Below are positions 24,411 to 32,712 of a stretch of DNA of 64,000 bases, one piece after another. Position 1 is the stretch's first letter. Every line of letters begins with the position of its first letter. Made by a program: the position numbers and the translations under genes. The notes below the pieces were generated by a model that saw nothing but the letters and a program-made list of their open reading frames with translations, ran no database searches and was not told where the DNA came from. Origin of the DNA: PALSA-600 sp037142875 (GTDB taxonomy: Bacteria; Actinomycetota; Thermoleophilia; Gaiellales; Gaiellaceae); the NCBI GenBank assembly GCA_037142875.1, contig JBAWZV010000001.1, forward strand, positions 1 through 64,000, read 5' to 3'.

Positions 24411-24818
24411 CTAAGCAACGAGAACGACCCTCGCGCCGACCGCCTCGTAGGTGGTTCGGGCGCGGGCATCCCGGGTTGCGAGCGCGAGATCGTGCTCCAC
24501 AGCCGCGAGTCCGACGAGGGCGTCGTAGACCGCCCCGCCGGCGACCTCGAGTTGACTGAGGAGCTCCGGGAGGCGGGCCTGCGTTCGGGCCGCAAGGAGA
24601 AGCGGAGCAGCAAACCGAGTGGTGAGCAAGCGGGCCGCATCCGCCGGAAGGAGGCGAAGATCGCCGGGAAGCCGCGTGAGAACCGAGTACGTCTCGGCGA
24701 GCGCGTGTCCGGAGAGCGAGATCTCACGTCCGTGCCACCAGTCCACGACGTCTGGGTGCGCCTTGTGTGTCCTCACGAGCAGCGGGACGGCGACGCTTGT
24801 GTCGAGAGCGATCCGGAT
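24411..24818 (-). CDS. PIN-domain ribonuclease toxin (VapC-like), no canonical start codon
   Basis: The frame encodes a PIN nuclease: IALDTSVAVPLLVRTHKAHP (first acidic residue), HALAETYSVLTRLP (conserved Glu), YDALVGLAAVEHDLALATRD (two Asp). The first Asp lies nine codons upstream of the earliest GTG (24776), and no ATG/GTG/TTG occurs between the in-frame stop and that Asp. The frame enters through the antitoxin stop (CTAATC), so ATC at 24818 or a coupled non-standard start is needed. Otherwise the toxin has lost its initiator. It converges on purQ. Confidence 0.75.
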   Translation of the reverse strand: MRIALDTSVAVPLLVRTHKAHPDVVDWWHGREISLSGHALAETYSVLTRLPGDLRLLPADAARLLTTRFAAPLLLAARTQARLPELLSQLEVAGGAVYDALVGLAAVEHDLALATRDARARTTYEAVGARVVLVA

Positions 24819-25054
24819 TAGCGCCGCCCTGCATCAATGAGCGCGAAGACGTCGTCGTCATCGATCGCCCACTCGCCCGTCGCCACGAGGACGCCACCGT
24901 CCTCAACGAGACGTGCTGTCCGACCGTCGGGGACGATCTGGAGGCCCGCCCCGTACCGCGAGATATCCACGGTCGTTCCGGGCTGCAGACCGAGGGCTTC
25001 GCGGAGTGCCTTCGGCACGAGAATCCGCCCCATCGCATCGATCGAGGCCTTCAC
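24818..25054 (-). CDS. AbrB/MazE-type antitoxin of the PIN toxin
   Basis: A 78-residue protein with an N-terminal swapped-hairpin DNA-binding domain (VKASIDAMGRILVPKALREA; LGLQPGTTVDI) and an acidic C-terminal tail (AIDDDDVFALIDAGRR) that would cover the toxin. The GTG start at 25054 lies seven bases after TACGAT and begins exactly at the domain. Its stop overlaps the toxin reading frame. The pair is probably autoregulated through the AbrB domain. Confidence 0.82.
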   Translation of the reverse strand: MKASIDAMGRILVPKALREALGLQPGTTVDISRYGAGLQIVPDGRTARLVEDGGVLVATGEWAIDDDDVFALIDAGRR

Positions 25055-25067
25055 TGGGAAGATCGTA
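25055..25067 (-). promoter_or_regulatory. -10 hexamer of the antitoxin-toxin operon
   Basis: TACGAT at 25067-25062 on the minus strand, then seven bases to the antitoxin GTG. Confidence 0.45.
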
Positions 25068-25114
25068 CCAGCAGTCTCCCAGCTAGGCGTGACCCGCAGC
25101 GCCGGTTCCCTCAT

Positions 25115-25393
25115 CTAGCGCGCCAGCATCCGTGCGAGCTCGGGCTGCTTGGCGAGCGCGTCGACGAGGCGCTCGATGTCCTTCGCCCGCAGGGTGACCG
25201 GGCCTCGTCGTACGGTGCCGTCGGTCGTACAGGCGATCCAGACAAGCCGCTCCCCGTCGGCCACTTCGAGGAGCTGGCAGACCGTGGCGAAACGCCTCTC
25301 CCCCGCCCGCTGGGCGACCTTCGCCTCCTCGACGACGGTCGCCGTGCCCCACGGGGTCGCCGCCGTCACTCGTGTCTTTGCCGTCTGTGCCAT
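25115..25393 (-). CDS. Small protein of unknown function
   Basis: A 92-residue protein. TRVTAATPWGTATVVEEAKV, RFATVCQLLEVADGERLVWI and GTVRRGPVTLRAKDIERLVD suggest a beta-rich N-terminal part followed by a helix. No family is recognised. It is upstream of and co-directional with the toxin-antitoxin pair but 60 bases apart. Confidence 0.6.
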   Translation of the reverse strand: MAQTAKTRVTAATPWGTATVVEEAKVAQRAGERRFATVCQLLEVADGERLVWIACTTDGTVRRGPVTLRAKDIERLVDALAKQPELARMLAR

Positions 25394-25468
25394 GCCGAGC
25401 TCGGTACGGCGCGGCGTGGAACACGTGTGTGGCGCGACTGTGACGAGAGCGGAACGGCTGCGAGCCGG

Positions 25469-26068
25469 TCAGTCGCCGATCGTGACGTGCCCCGGCTCGG
25501 CCGCGACACGCGCGAGCCACGCGCCGATCGCCGGGTACCGGCCGAGGTCGAAACCGCCCTGCTCTGCGACGTGCGTGTAGCCGTAGAGCGCGATGTCGGC
25601 GAGCGACATCCCGTCACCCACGAACCAGTCCGGTCCCGCCAGGTGCCGTTCCATCGCGTCGAGGGCGCGGTAGCCGGTGGTCTGCTTCTCGGCAAGCTTC
25701 GTCGGGTCGACGGCGATCTGGTCGGCGTGCTCGAGCCAGAACCGGGCGACAGCGATCGCGGGCTCGTGGTCGTACTGCTCGAAGAACATCCACTGCAACA
25801 TCTGGGCGCGGGCGAACCGATCCTCCGGCACGAAGCGCGTTCCCTCGCCGAAGTACCAGAGGATCGCGCCCGATTCGCCAAGCGAGCGGCCGTCGTCGAG
25901 CACGACGGTCGGCACCCGCAGCGCCGGGTTCAGCCCGCCGAGGACGTCGGGGCGGTTCGAGCGATCGACGACGTCGAGAATCCGGCGCTCGTAGCTCACA
26001 CCGAGGTGTGCGAGCAGCAGGCGAACCTTGTAACAGTTGCCGGAGATCGGGCTGTCGTAGAGGAGCAC
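25469..26068 (-). CDS. Glutathione S-transferase family protein
   Basis: A 199-residue GST fold. The thioredoxin-like N-terminal domain has LLYDSPISGNCYKVRLLLAH and NPALRVPTVVLDDGRSLGES with the cis-Pro and the ES glutathione-contact pair. The helical C-terminal domain has WFVGDGMSLADIALYGYTHV. The Ser of SGNCYK sits where catalytic Ser/Cys occurs. Actinobacteria usually use mycothiol, so the thiol cofactor is uncertain. It starts three bases upstream of the end of the next VOC gene and is probably co-transcribed with it. Confidence 0.88.
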   Translation of the reverse strand: MLLYDSPISGNCYKVRLLLAHLGVSYERRILDVVDRSNRPDVLGGLNPALRVPTVVLDDGRSLGESGAILWYFGEGTRFVPEDRFARAQMLQWMFFEQYDHEPAIAVARFWLEHADQIAVDPTKLAEKQTTGYRALDAMERHLAGPDWFVGDGMSLADIALYGYTHVAEQGGFDLGRYPAIGAWLARVAAEPGHVTIGD

Positions 26069-26070
26069 GG

Positions 26071-26472
26071 TCAGTCCTCGATCGGCGTGAAGAGCGTGAG
26101 CTGCGTCCCGTCGGGTGCGGCAAGGCGGACGCTGCGATGCCCCCAGGGCGCGTCGACCGGCTCGCCGACCCGCGTCGCGCCGGCCTCGACGAGACGGTCG
26201 GCTCCAGCAACCGAGTCCTCGAGCTCAACGGCGATCCGGATCGCATCGCCCGTCGGGCGGCCGGCCTCGATCTGGTCGATCGACTCGGACTGCAGTCGCG
26301 AGACCACCTCGATCGTCGCGCGGCCCGCGTCGAGGATGGCACCGGAGCCATCCGGCCTGTCCCAGCTCGCGAGCACCGGAAGCCCGAGGCCGTCCCGGTA
26401 GAAGGCCGTCATCGCCGCGAAGTCGTCGGCGGTGATCACCACACGCAGTTCCTTGACGGGGCTCTCGGGCAT
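26071..26472 (-). CDS. VOC (glyoxalase-fold) family protein
   Basis: A 133-residue single VOC unit: KELRVVITADDFAAMTAFYR, GLGLPVLASWDRPDG, and WGHRSVRLAAPDGTQLTLFT. It resembles bleomycin-resistance/glyoxalase-like proteins; the substrate is unknown. The ATG at 26472 is chosen, with TACGTT about ten bases upstream; a TTG four codons earlier is possible. Confidence 0.8.
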   Translation of the reverse strand: MPESPVKELRVVITADDFAAMTAFYRDGLGLPVLASWDRPDGSGAILDAGRATIEVVSRLQSESIDQIEAGRPTGDAIRIAVELEDSVAGADRLVEAGATRVGEPVDAPWGHRSVRLAAPDGTQLTLFTPIED

Positions 26473-26512
26473 GTCCTCGCTCAACGTACCCGCCTGCGCG
26501 CGTATTCCTGGC

Positions 26513-26899
26513 TCACTTCAGCTCGATCAGCTCGATCCGGTACTCGTCGGGGTCGCGGACGAAGCAGAGCAGCGATCCGCCGTCGCGCACCCGGTAGGGC
26601 GCACGCTCGGGCTCGATGCCCTGACCGGCGAGGTCGACGAGCGTCGCCGCGAGGTCGACGACACCGATCGCGATGTGCCCGTAGCCGGTGCCGAGGTCGT
26701 AGGTGCGACCGTCGTGGTTGAACGTCAGCTCGAGCTCCTCGGCCTGCCCGGGCGCTGCGAAGAAGTAGTTCGTCGCCTCGAGGACGCCATCGCGAACGAT
26801 GTCCATCTCGCGGCGAAACTCGAAGCCGAGCGCCTCGTAGAACGCGCGGCTACGAGCCGGATCGGTGATGCGATACATGGTGTGGAGGAAGCGGCTCAT
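26513..26899 (-). CDS. Lactoylglutathione lyase-like VOC protein (GloA type)
   Basis: A 128-residue protein. FLHTMYRITDPARSRAFYEA gives the first metal His; ELELTFNHDGRTYDLGTGYG the Glu; HIAIGVVDLAATLVDL the second His; and FVRDPDEYRIELIELK the last Glu. This is the glyoxalase I arrangement. With the neighbouring GST it suggests an electrophile detoxification block. The ATG lies six bases after TAGGAT. Confidence 0.85.
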   Translation of the reverse strand: MSRFLHTMYRITDPARSRAFYEALGFEFRREMDIVRDGVLEATNYFFAAPGQAEELELTFNHDGRTYDLGTGYGHIAIGVVDLAATLVDLAGQGIEPERAPYRVRDGGSLLCFVRDPDEYRIELIELK

Positions 26900-26911
26900 G
26901 GCCCCATCCTA
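26900..26911 (-). promoter_or_regulatory. -10 hexamer of the GloA-like gene
   Basis: TAGGAT at 26911-26906 on the minus strand, then six bases to ATG. Confidence 0.55.
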
Positions 26912-27042
26912 CGATCTACCGGCCGTCACCTTCGACCGCCTGCTCGCCAGACCGACAACCGAGACGACCCGGACAGCCTCGCCGAGACCGGCGGCGAGCA
27001 CCGCGGCCACCGATGCTCCGGTCGCTCGGCACGACCGACGGC

Positions 27043-27054
27043 TAGACTGGCCTT
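27043..27054 (+). promoter_or_regulatory. -10 hexamer of purL
   Basis: TAGACT (27043-27048) followed by six bases and the presumed CTG start. Confidence 0.5.
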
Positions 27055-28917
27055 CTGACTGCCGTCGCAGAGCAGCCACTCCACCGCGCTCTCGGTCTCA
27101 CCGACTGGGAGTTCAGCCGTATCCAGGAGTTGCTGACCCGGCATCCGAACGACTTCGAGCTGGCCGTCTTCTCGGTGCTCTGGTCGGAGCACTGCGGCTA
27201 CAAGCACTCGGCCCGCCTGCTTCGCCGTCTGCCCTCCCAGGGCGAGCGCGTCCTGCAGGGCCCAGGTGAAAACGCCGGAGTGATCGACCTCGGCGACGGC
27301 GTCGCCGTCGCTTTCAAGGCCGAGTCGCACAACCACCCGTCGGCTGTCGAGCCGTTCCAGGGCGCGACGACAGGCGTCGGCGGGATCATCCGCGACATCG
27401 TCGCGATGGGGGCCCGGCCGATCGCACTCCTCGACGGCCTGCGGTTCGGCCAGCCCGACTGGCACTTCCGCCGCGCCGTCGCCGGAGTCGCGCACTACGG
27501 CAACTGCACGGGGATCCCGAACGTCGGCGGCGAGACGGTGTTCGACGAGGCCTACGCCGCAAACCCGCTCGTGAACGCGATGTGCGTGGGGCTTCTACCA
27601 ACCGAGCGCGTCCTCCGCGCCAAGGCAACCGGAACCGGGAACGCGCTCGTGCTCTACGGCGCCTACACCGGGCGCGACGGCATCGGCGGTGCCTCGGTGC
27701 TCGCGAGCCAGGATCTCGCCGGCTCCGACGACAAACGCCCGTCCGTGCAGATCGGCGACCCGTTCCGCGGCAAGGCCTTGATCGAGGTGTCGCTCGAACT
27801 CGTCGAGCAGGATCTCGTCGTCGGCCTGCAGGACTGCGGTGCCGCCGGGCTCGCATCCTCGCTCGCCGAGATGGCCGCGGGTGACGCAGGCGTCGATGTT
27901 CACCTCGACCGCGTGCCGCTCCGCGAGCCCGACCTCGAGCCGTGGGAGATCATGATCTCCGAGTCGCAGGAGCGCATGGTCGCCGTCGTCGCTCCCGAGC
28001 GAGTCGACGAGGTTCGCGCCGTCTGCGAGCGGTGGGAGCTCCCCTGCACCGTGATCGGCGAGGTCACCGACCACCGCGAGCTCCGCTGCTACTTCAACGG
28101 CACCCTCGTCGGAGGTATCCCGGCCGCGCTCCTCACCGACGAGACGCCGCGCTACGACGTCGAGCAGACACCCCATCCGATCGAGGCAGCCGCAGTCGAT
28201 CCGGTGAACCACGAGTCGAAGGCGTTCGTCTACGAGCAGTACGACCACCTCGTCGGGTCGCGCACGGTGCGCCGACCCGGCTTCGACGGTGCCGTGCTGC
28301 GCATCGACGGCACCCGCGGGATCGCCGTCTCACTCGACGGGCCGGCGCTCGGCGAGCGCGACCCGTTCCGGGCTGGCTGGGGCGCGGTGATGGACGCCGC
28401 GCTGAACGTCGCCTGCGCAGGTGGCGAGCCGCTCGCGCTGACCGACTGCCTGAACTTCGGGAACCCCGAGCGCGCCGAGATCGGCTGGGAGCTCGCACAG
28501 GCGATCGACGGGATCACGCTGGCCGCAAACGAGCTTGGCATCCCGGTCGTCTCCGGGAACGTGTCGCTCTACAACGAGACCGGCGGCCGCCCGATCCCGC
28601 CAACGCCAGTCGTCGGCTGTGTCGGGCTCGTCCGCGACATCACGCGCATCCCCGACAAGTGGGCGGCCGGCGACCGGGTCGTCCTCCTCAAGGGCGAAGG
28701 CGCCGACCTCGTCCGCTTCGTCTGGGAGAGCGCCGCCCAACTGCGGCTCGCCCACGACATCTCCGACGGCGGCGTCTCGCTCGCGCTCGCCGAGGCGGCC
28801 GCCTGGAGCGGCATCCAGGGCCCGACCGAGGCCCCGGAGGGCCCCGGCGTGATCGTCGCCGTCGCCCCTGGCGAGTCGCTCGCCTGGCCCGACCAGGTCG
28901 AGCTCGGCACCGTCTGA
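27055..28917 (+). CDS. purL: FGAM synthase large subunit PurL (compact form)
   Basis: A 620-residue ATP-dependent amidotransferase subunit converting FGAR to FGAM. LGLTDWEFSRIQELLTRHPN, WSEHCGYKHSARLL, AFKAESHNHPSAVEPFQGAT, LQDCGAAGLASSLAEMAAG and the second-half GVAIDTL-like AIRM folds (GWGAVMDAALNVACAGGEPL, VVSGNVSLYNET) are clear. Relatives are about 740 residues; here the last domain is shortened to AHDISDGGVSLALAEAAAWS plus a 40-residue end. The N-terminus requires a start upstream of TTG 27130; the only candidate before a TAG is CTG 27055 (CTGACTGCC). It overlaps purF by one base. Confidence 0.92.
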   Translation: MTAVAEQPLHRALGLTDWEFSRIQELLTRHPNDFELAVFSVLWSEHCGYKHSARLLRRLPSQGERVLQGPGENAGVIDLGDGVAVAFKAESHNHPSAVEPFQGATTGVGGIIRDIVAMGARPIALLDGLRFGQPDWHFRRAVAGVAHYGNCTGIPNVGGETVFDEAYAANPLVNAMCVGLLPTERVLRAKATGTGNALVLYGAYTGRDGIGGASVLASQDLAGSDDKRPSVQIGDPFRGKALIEVSLELVEQDLVVGLQDCGAAGLASSLAEMAAGDAGVDVHLDRVPLREPDLEPWEIMISESQERMVAVVAPERVDEVRAVCERWELPCTVIGEVTDHRELRCYFNGTLVGGIPAALLTDETPRYDVEQTPHPIEAAAVDPVNHESKAFVYEQYDHLVGSRTVRRPGFDGAVLRIDGTRGIAVSLDGPALGERDPFRAGWGAVMDAALNVACAGGEPLALTDCLNFGNPERAEIGWELAQAIDGITLAANELGIPVVSGNVSLYNETGGRPIPPTPVVGCVGLVRDITRIPDKWAAGDRVVLLKGEGADLVRFVWESAAQLRLAHDISDGGVSLALAEAAAWSGIQGPTEAPEGPGVIVAVAPGESLAWPDQVELGTV

Positions 28918-30287
28918 TGTGCGGCGTCTTCGGTATCAGCTCGACGACGCGTGACGTCGCACGTCTCACCTACTTCGGGATCTACGCGCTGCAGCATCGC
29001 GGCCAGGAGTCGGCCGGGATCGCCGTCTCCGAGAACGGCCGACTGACGACCCTGCGCGACCTCGGGCTCGTGACGCAGGTCTTCGACGAGCAGAAGCTCT
29101 CGGGCCTCCACGGCACGCTCGCGATCGGTCACACCCGCTACTCGACCACCGGCTCAAACGCCTGGGAGAACGCCCAGCCGCTCATCCACCGCGGACGCGC
29201 GCGGCTCGTCGGGCTCGGCCATAACGGCAACCTGATCAATGCCGACGCGCTGCGGGAGGAGCTCGGAACGAAGGTCGCCTCGACCTCCGACAGCGAGATG
29301 ATCGCCGCGCTGATCGCCGAGGATGAACGTCCGCTCGACGAGGCGATCCCTGCCGCGATGGCGCGGCTCGAGGGAGCTGCGACGGTCGTCGGGCTCGCCG
29401 ACGAGACGCTGTTTGGCTTTCGCGACGCGCACGGCTTTCGCCCGCTCGTGCTGGGACGGCTCGGAGACGATCCGGTGCTTGCGTCCGAGACCTGCGCGCT
29501 CGACCTCGTCGGGGCAACGTTCGAGCGCGAGGTGCGCCCGGGCGAGCTGATCCTCATCAAGGGCACGGAGGTTCGCTCCATTCAGGCACTCCCGGCTCCC
29601 GCTCAGGGCTCGCTCTGCATCTTCGAGTTCTTCTACCTCGCACGCCCGGACACGAAGCTCGAGGGCGTCGAGATCCACGGTGCGCGCATCCGGATGGGCG
29701 AGAGCCTGGCGGCCGAGTCGCCCGTCGAGGCCGATCTCGTGCTGCCGATCCCCGACTCCGGCACGCCCGCTGCCATCGGGTTCTCACGCGCAACCGGCAT
29801 CCCGTTCAGCGAGGGGCTGATCAAGAACCGCTACGTGCATCGCACGTTCATCCAGCCGACGAAGGACATGCGCGAGCAGGGCGTCAAGATGAAGTTCAAC
29901 CCGCTCGACGAGGTCGCCGGCAAGCGGCTCGTGATCGTCGACGACTCGATCGTCCGCGGATCGACGACCCGCCAGATCGTGCAGATGCTGTTCGACGCAG
30001 GCGCGCTCGAGGTGCACGTTCGGATCTCGTCGCCGCCGGTTGTCGCCCCGTGCTTCTACGGCATCGACCTGGCGAGCGAGGACGAGATGATCGCCGCCCA
30101 CAACACGGTCGAGGGCGTCCGCGAGGCAATCGGTGCGACGTCCCTGGCATACCTCTCGCTCGACGGGCTCCAGGCTGCCACGCAGCGGCCTGCCTCGGCC
30201 CTCTGCCGGGCCTGCCTCACGCACGAGTACCCGACGCGCGTGCCAGACTCGACCGGTAAGCACCGCTTCGAACCCGTCGGGGCGTAG
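28917..30287 (+). CDS. purF: Amidophosphoribosyltransferase
   Basis: A 456-residue enzyme catalysing the first committed step of purine synthesis from PRPP and glutamine. The N-terminal nucleophile Cys follows the initiator Met (MCGVFGIS). GIYALQHRGQESAGIAVSEN and GHTRYSTTGS belong to the Ntn glutaminase, and VIVDDSIVRGSTTRQIV is the PRPP loop. Two late CxxC-like cysteines (ALCRACLTHEYP) could be the remnants of an Fe-S site. The ATG overlaps the purL stop. Confidence 0.96.
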   Translation: MCGVFGISSTTRDVARLTYFGIYALQHRGQESAGIAVSENGRLTTLRDLGLVTQVFDEQKLSGLHGTLAIGHTRYSTTGSNAWENAQPLIHRGRARLVGLGHNGNLINADALREELGTKVASTSDSEMIAALIAEDERPLDEAIPAAMARLEGAATVVGLADETLFGFRDAHGFRPLVLGRLGDDPVLASETCALDLVGATFEREVRPGELILIKGTEVRSIQALPAPAQGSLCIFEFFYLARPDTKLEGVEIHGARIRMGESLAAESPVEADLVLPIPDSGTPAAIGFSRATGIPFSEGLIKNRYVHRTFIQPTKDMREQGVKMKFNPLDEVAGKRLVIVDDSIVRGSTTRQIVQMLFDAGALEVHVRISSPPVVAPCFYGIDLASEDEMIAAHNTVEGVREAIGATSLAYLSLDGLQAATQRPASALCRACLTHEYPTRVPDSTGKHRFEPVGA

Positions 30288-30293
30288 GCGCGG

Positions 30294-31166
30294 TCAGTGC
30301 TCGCCGGAGGCGTCGGCGAGCACCTGCGCCCGCCCGTACCGCACCGCACGCGCGACCTGCGCGGGATCGAGCCCCTGCTCGAGCAGCTCCTGCTTCATCT
30401 GCCCCTCGGATGCAAGCCGTAGGAAGAGCCACACGCACGCCACGAGCGTCACCACGCCGCCCTCCGCCATCATCACGACACCGCCCAGGTTCTGATCGTG
30501 GACGGCATCGAGCCCCCAGAGCTTCGTCGGGTGAACGTACCGGGAGTAGAACGCGGTATTCGACCAGATGAAGACGTTGCCGAGCACCGTCTCGAGCATG
30601 CGCACCGCGACGACGTAGCCGAGCTTCCAGCCGGTGCCGAACCACGTCGGCGCCGGCAGCGTCTCGAGCACCGGCGACCACATGATCGCCCCGCAGGTGA
30701 AGAACAGGGCGTGCTCGAGCGCGTGAATCGAGTCGTGCGCAAGCGCCGCCTGGTAGAGGAACGGCACGTGCCAGACGAAGAGGTCTGCCGTCCAGAGCGG
30801 CAGCGCGACGAGCGGGTGGGTGAGGAACCGTAGGCGCTCGACGGGCCGGAGCGCGAGCACCGGGCGGAGCATCGGACCGGTGAGCCCCGCGACGAAGCAG
30901 AGGGGCGCGAGGTCGCCGAGGAGCATGTGCTGAGACATGTGGGCCCAGAAGAAGTCCTCCTCGCCGAGCCCGTCGAGCGGCGAGACGAGCGCCGCCAGGA
31001 CGAGCACGATCCCGAACCAGAAGAAGAACTGCCTCCAGCCCGGCACCGGGGTTCCACGGCCGGCCAGCGTGCGGCTGCGGCGCAGGTAGAGCAGGCAGGC
31101 GATCGCAGTTGGCGCGAGCTGGAGCGGCTCGAAGTTCCAGGTGATCTCGACTGCTGCGATCGGCAC
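30294..31166 (-). CDS. ctaG: Cytochrome c oxidase assembly factor CtaG-like membrane protein
   Basis: A 290-residue multi-span protein of the caa3-type CtaG family. The conserved histidines lie in FFWAHMSQHMLLGDLAPLCF, ADLFVWHVPFLYQAALAHDS and IHALEHALFFTCGAIMWSPV, as expected for copper delivery to oxidase subunit I. At least seven hydrophobic segments are visible. The GTG at 31166 is chosen, with an in-frame start nine codons earlier. It stands alone, convergent to purF and divergent from purM. Confidence 0.88.
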   Translation of the reverse strand: MPIAAVEITWNFEPLQLAPTAIACLLYLRRSRTLAGRGTPVPGWRQFFFWFGIVLVLAALVSPLDGLGEEDFFWAHMSQHMLLGDLAPLCFVAGLTGPMLRPVLALRPVERLRFLTHPLVALPLWTADLFVWHVPFLYQAALAHDSIHALEHALFFTCGAIMWSPVLETLPAPTWFGTGWKLGYVVAVRMLETVLGNVFIWSNTAFYSRYVHPTKLWGLDAVHDQNLGGVVMMAEGGVVTLVACVWLFLRLASEGQMKQELLEQGLDPAQVARAVRYGRAQVLADASGEH

Positions 31167-31233
31167 TCGTGCAGTCTCGCTGCTACCGGGCAAGCGGCCA
31201 CGGGGGAACCGGCCCGCAGCCCGCCGCGCTCCG

Positions 31234-31246
31234 TAGACTCCATCCC
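31234..31246 (+). promoter_or_regulatory. -10 hexamer of purM
   Basis: TAGACT (31234-31239) followed by seven bases and the TTG start. Confidence 0.55.
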
Positions 31247-32146
31247 TTGACCGGAACGCCGCACAGCTACGCCGAGGCAGGGGTGTCGCTGTCGGTCGCA
31301 GACGCCGTCGTCGAGCGCCTGCGCGCCGCTGTCGAGTCCACCGGAGCGACCGGATTCGGGGCCTTTGCAGGGCTCCACGCGCTCGACGACCAGCGGTTCC
31401 TTGCCGCCTCCACAGACGGTGTCGGCACGAAGCTGATGCTCGCCAAAGCCCGTGGACGCCTGCGCGACTGCGGCGCCGACCTCGCAGCGCACTGCATCAA
31501 CGACGTGATCACAACTGGCGCGACGCCGCTCATGATGCTCGACTATGTCGCCGCCGGCGAGATCCACCTCGAGGAGGTCGCCGAGCTCGTCGAAGGGGCG
31601 GCCGAGGTGTGCCGGGCGGCCGGCGTAGCGCTCGTCGGAGGCGAGACCGCAGAGCTCCCCGGGATCTACCGCGAGGGCGAGCTCGACTTCGCCGGAACAT
31701 GCATCGGCGTCGTCGAGCGTGCGCACCTGATCGACGGCTCGACCGTGGCCGCGGGCGACGCCGTGATCGGGTTCCCGTCGGCCGGCGTCCACGCAAACGG
31801 CTTCACGCTCGTCCGTCGCGTCCTCACCGACGAGGACTATGACGGCCCCGACCTGCTTGCCCCGACACGCCTCTACCTTCCCGAGGCACGCGCTCTCCAG
31901 GGTCGTGCCAAGGCCTTTGCCCACATCACGGGCGGGGGAGTCCTCGGCAACCTCAGCCGCGTCATTCCCGACGGGCTGACCGCCCGGATCGAGTGGGACT
32001 CGTGGCCCCGTCTCCCCGTCTTCGAGTGGCTCGCGGGCCACGTCGAGGAGGCCGAGCTCCGCCGTGTCTTCAACCTCGGGATCGGCTGGTGCGCCGTCGT
32101 CTCCGAGCCTGCACCCGGCGAGATCGTGATCGGGCAGATCGCATGA
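31247..32146 (+). CDS. purM: AIR synthetase (FGAM cyclo-ligase), compact
   Basis: A 299-residue enzyme closing the imidazole ring. HSYAEAGVSLSVADAVVERL, AASTDGVGTKLMLAKARGR, AHCINDVITTGATPLMMLDY, VGGETAELPGIYREGELDFA, FPSAGVHANGFTLVR and AHITGGGVLGNLSRVIPDGL are PurM signatures. It is about 45 residues shorter than usual, mostly at loops near the C-terminus. The TTG start gives the correct N-terminus. The stop overlaps the purN ATG. Confidence 0.95.
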   Translation: MTGTPHSYAEAGVSLSVADAVVERLRAAVESTGATGFGAFAGLHALDDQRFLAASTDGVGTKLMLAKARGRLRDCGADLAAHCINDVITTGATPLMMLDYVAAGEIHLEEVAELVEGAAEVCRAAGVALVGGETAELPGIYREGELDFAGTCIGVVERAHLIDGSTVAAGDAVIGFPSAGVHANGFTLVRRVLTDEDYDGPDLLAPTRLYLPEARALQGRAKAFAHITGGGVLGNLSRVIPDGLTARIEWDSWPRLPVFEWLAGHVEEAELRRVFNLGIGWCAVVSEPAPGEIVIGQIA

Positions 32147-32712
32147 TCGGCGTCCTCGTCTCCGGCAACGGCTCGAACCTCCAGGTGCTGATCGACTCGG
32201 GCCTGCCGATCGCCGCCGTCGCCGCGAACCGCAAGGACGCCTACGCGCTCCTTCGGGCGCGCACTGCAGGCATTCCGGCGGCGCCGTTCGCCCTCGACTG
32301 TCACGCGACGCGTGAGGAGCGCGACCTGATGATGGCAACGTGGCTGGAAGAGCACGACGTCGACCTCGTCGTGCTCGCCGGGTACATGCACCTGCTTACC
32401 CGCAACTTCCTCGTCCGCTTCCCGAACCGGATCGTCAACGTCCATCCGTCGCTGCTGCCGGCCTTCCCCGGTGCGCACGCGATCGAGGACGCGCTGGCAG
32501 CCGGCGTCGAGACGACGGGCGTCACTGTTCACTTCGTCGACGAGGGCCTCGACACGGGGCCGATCATCCGTCAGGAGTCGGTGCCGCTCGAGCCGCGGGA
32601 GACGCTCCAGGAGCGCATCCACGCGGTCGAGCACCGGCTACTGCCCGAGGTCGTCCGCGATCTTCTGACCACCAACGACACGAGCTCGCTGAGCGCGATG
32701 GGAGCTTCATGA
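32143..32712 (+). CDS. purN: GAR transformylase
   Basis: A 189-residue 10-formyl-THF-dependent transformylase. GVLVSGNGSNLQVLIDSGLP opens the protein. LVVLAGYMHLLTRNFLVRFP and IVNVHPSLLPAFPGAHAIED contain the catalytic Asn/His, and TGVTVHFVDEGLDTGPII the Asp. It is coupled to purM and purH by ATGA overlaps. Confidence 0.95.
   Translation: MIGVLVSGNGSNLQVLIDSGLPIAAVAANRKDAYALLRARTAGIPAAPFALDCHATREERDLMMATWLEEHDVDLVVLAGYMHLLTRNFLVRFPNRIVNVHPSLLPAFPGAHAIEDALAAGVETTGVTVHFVDEGLDTGPIIRQESVPLEPRETLQERIHAVEHRLLPEVVRDLLTTNDTSSLSAMGAS

Noticed and set aside
27942..28916. N-terminal extension of purF over purL
   Set aside because: PurF must begin at MCGVFG so that Cys2 becomes the nucleophile; the extension is purL in another frame.
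30473..32338. 621-codon minus-strand ORF across ctaG and purM/purN
   Set aside because: Part overlaps ctaG in the wrong frame and the rest is antisense to purM/purN; no domains.
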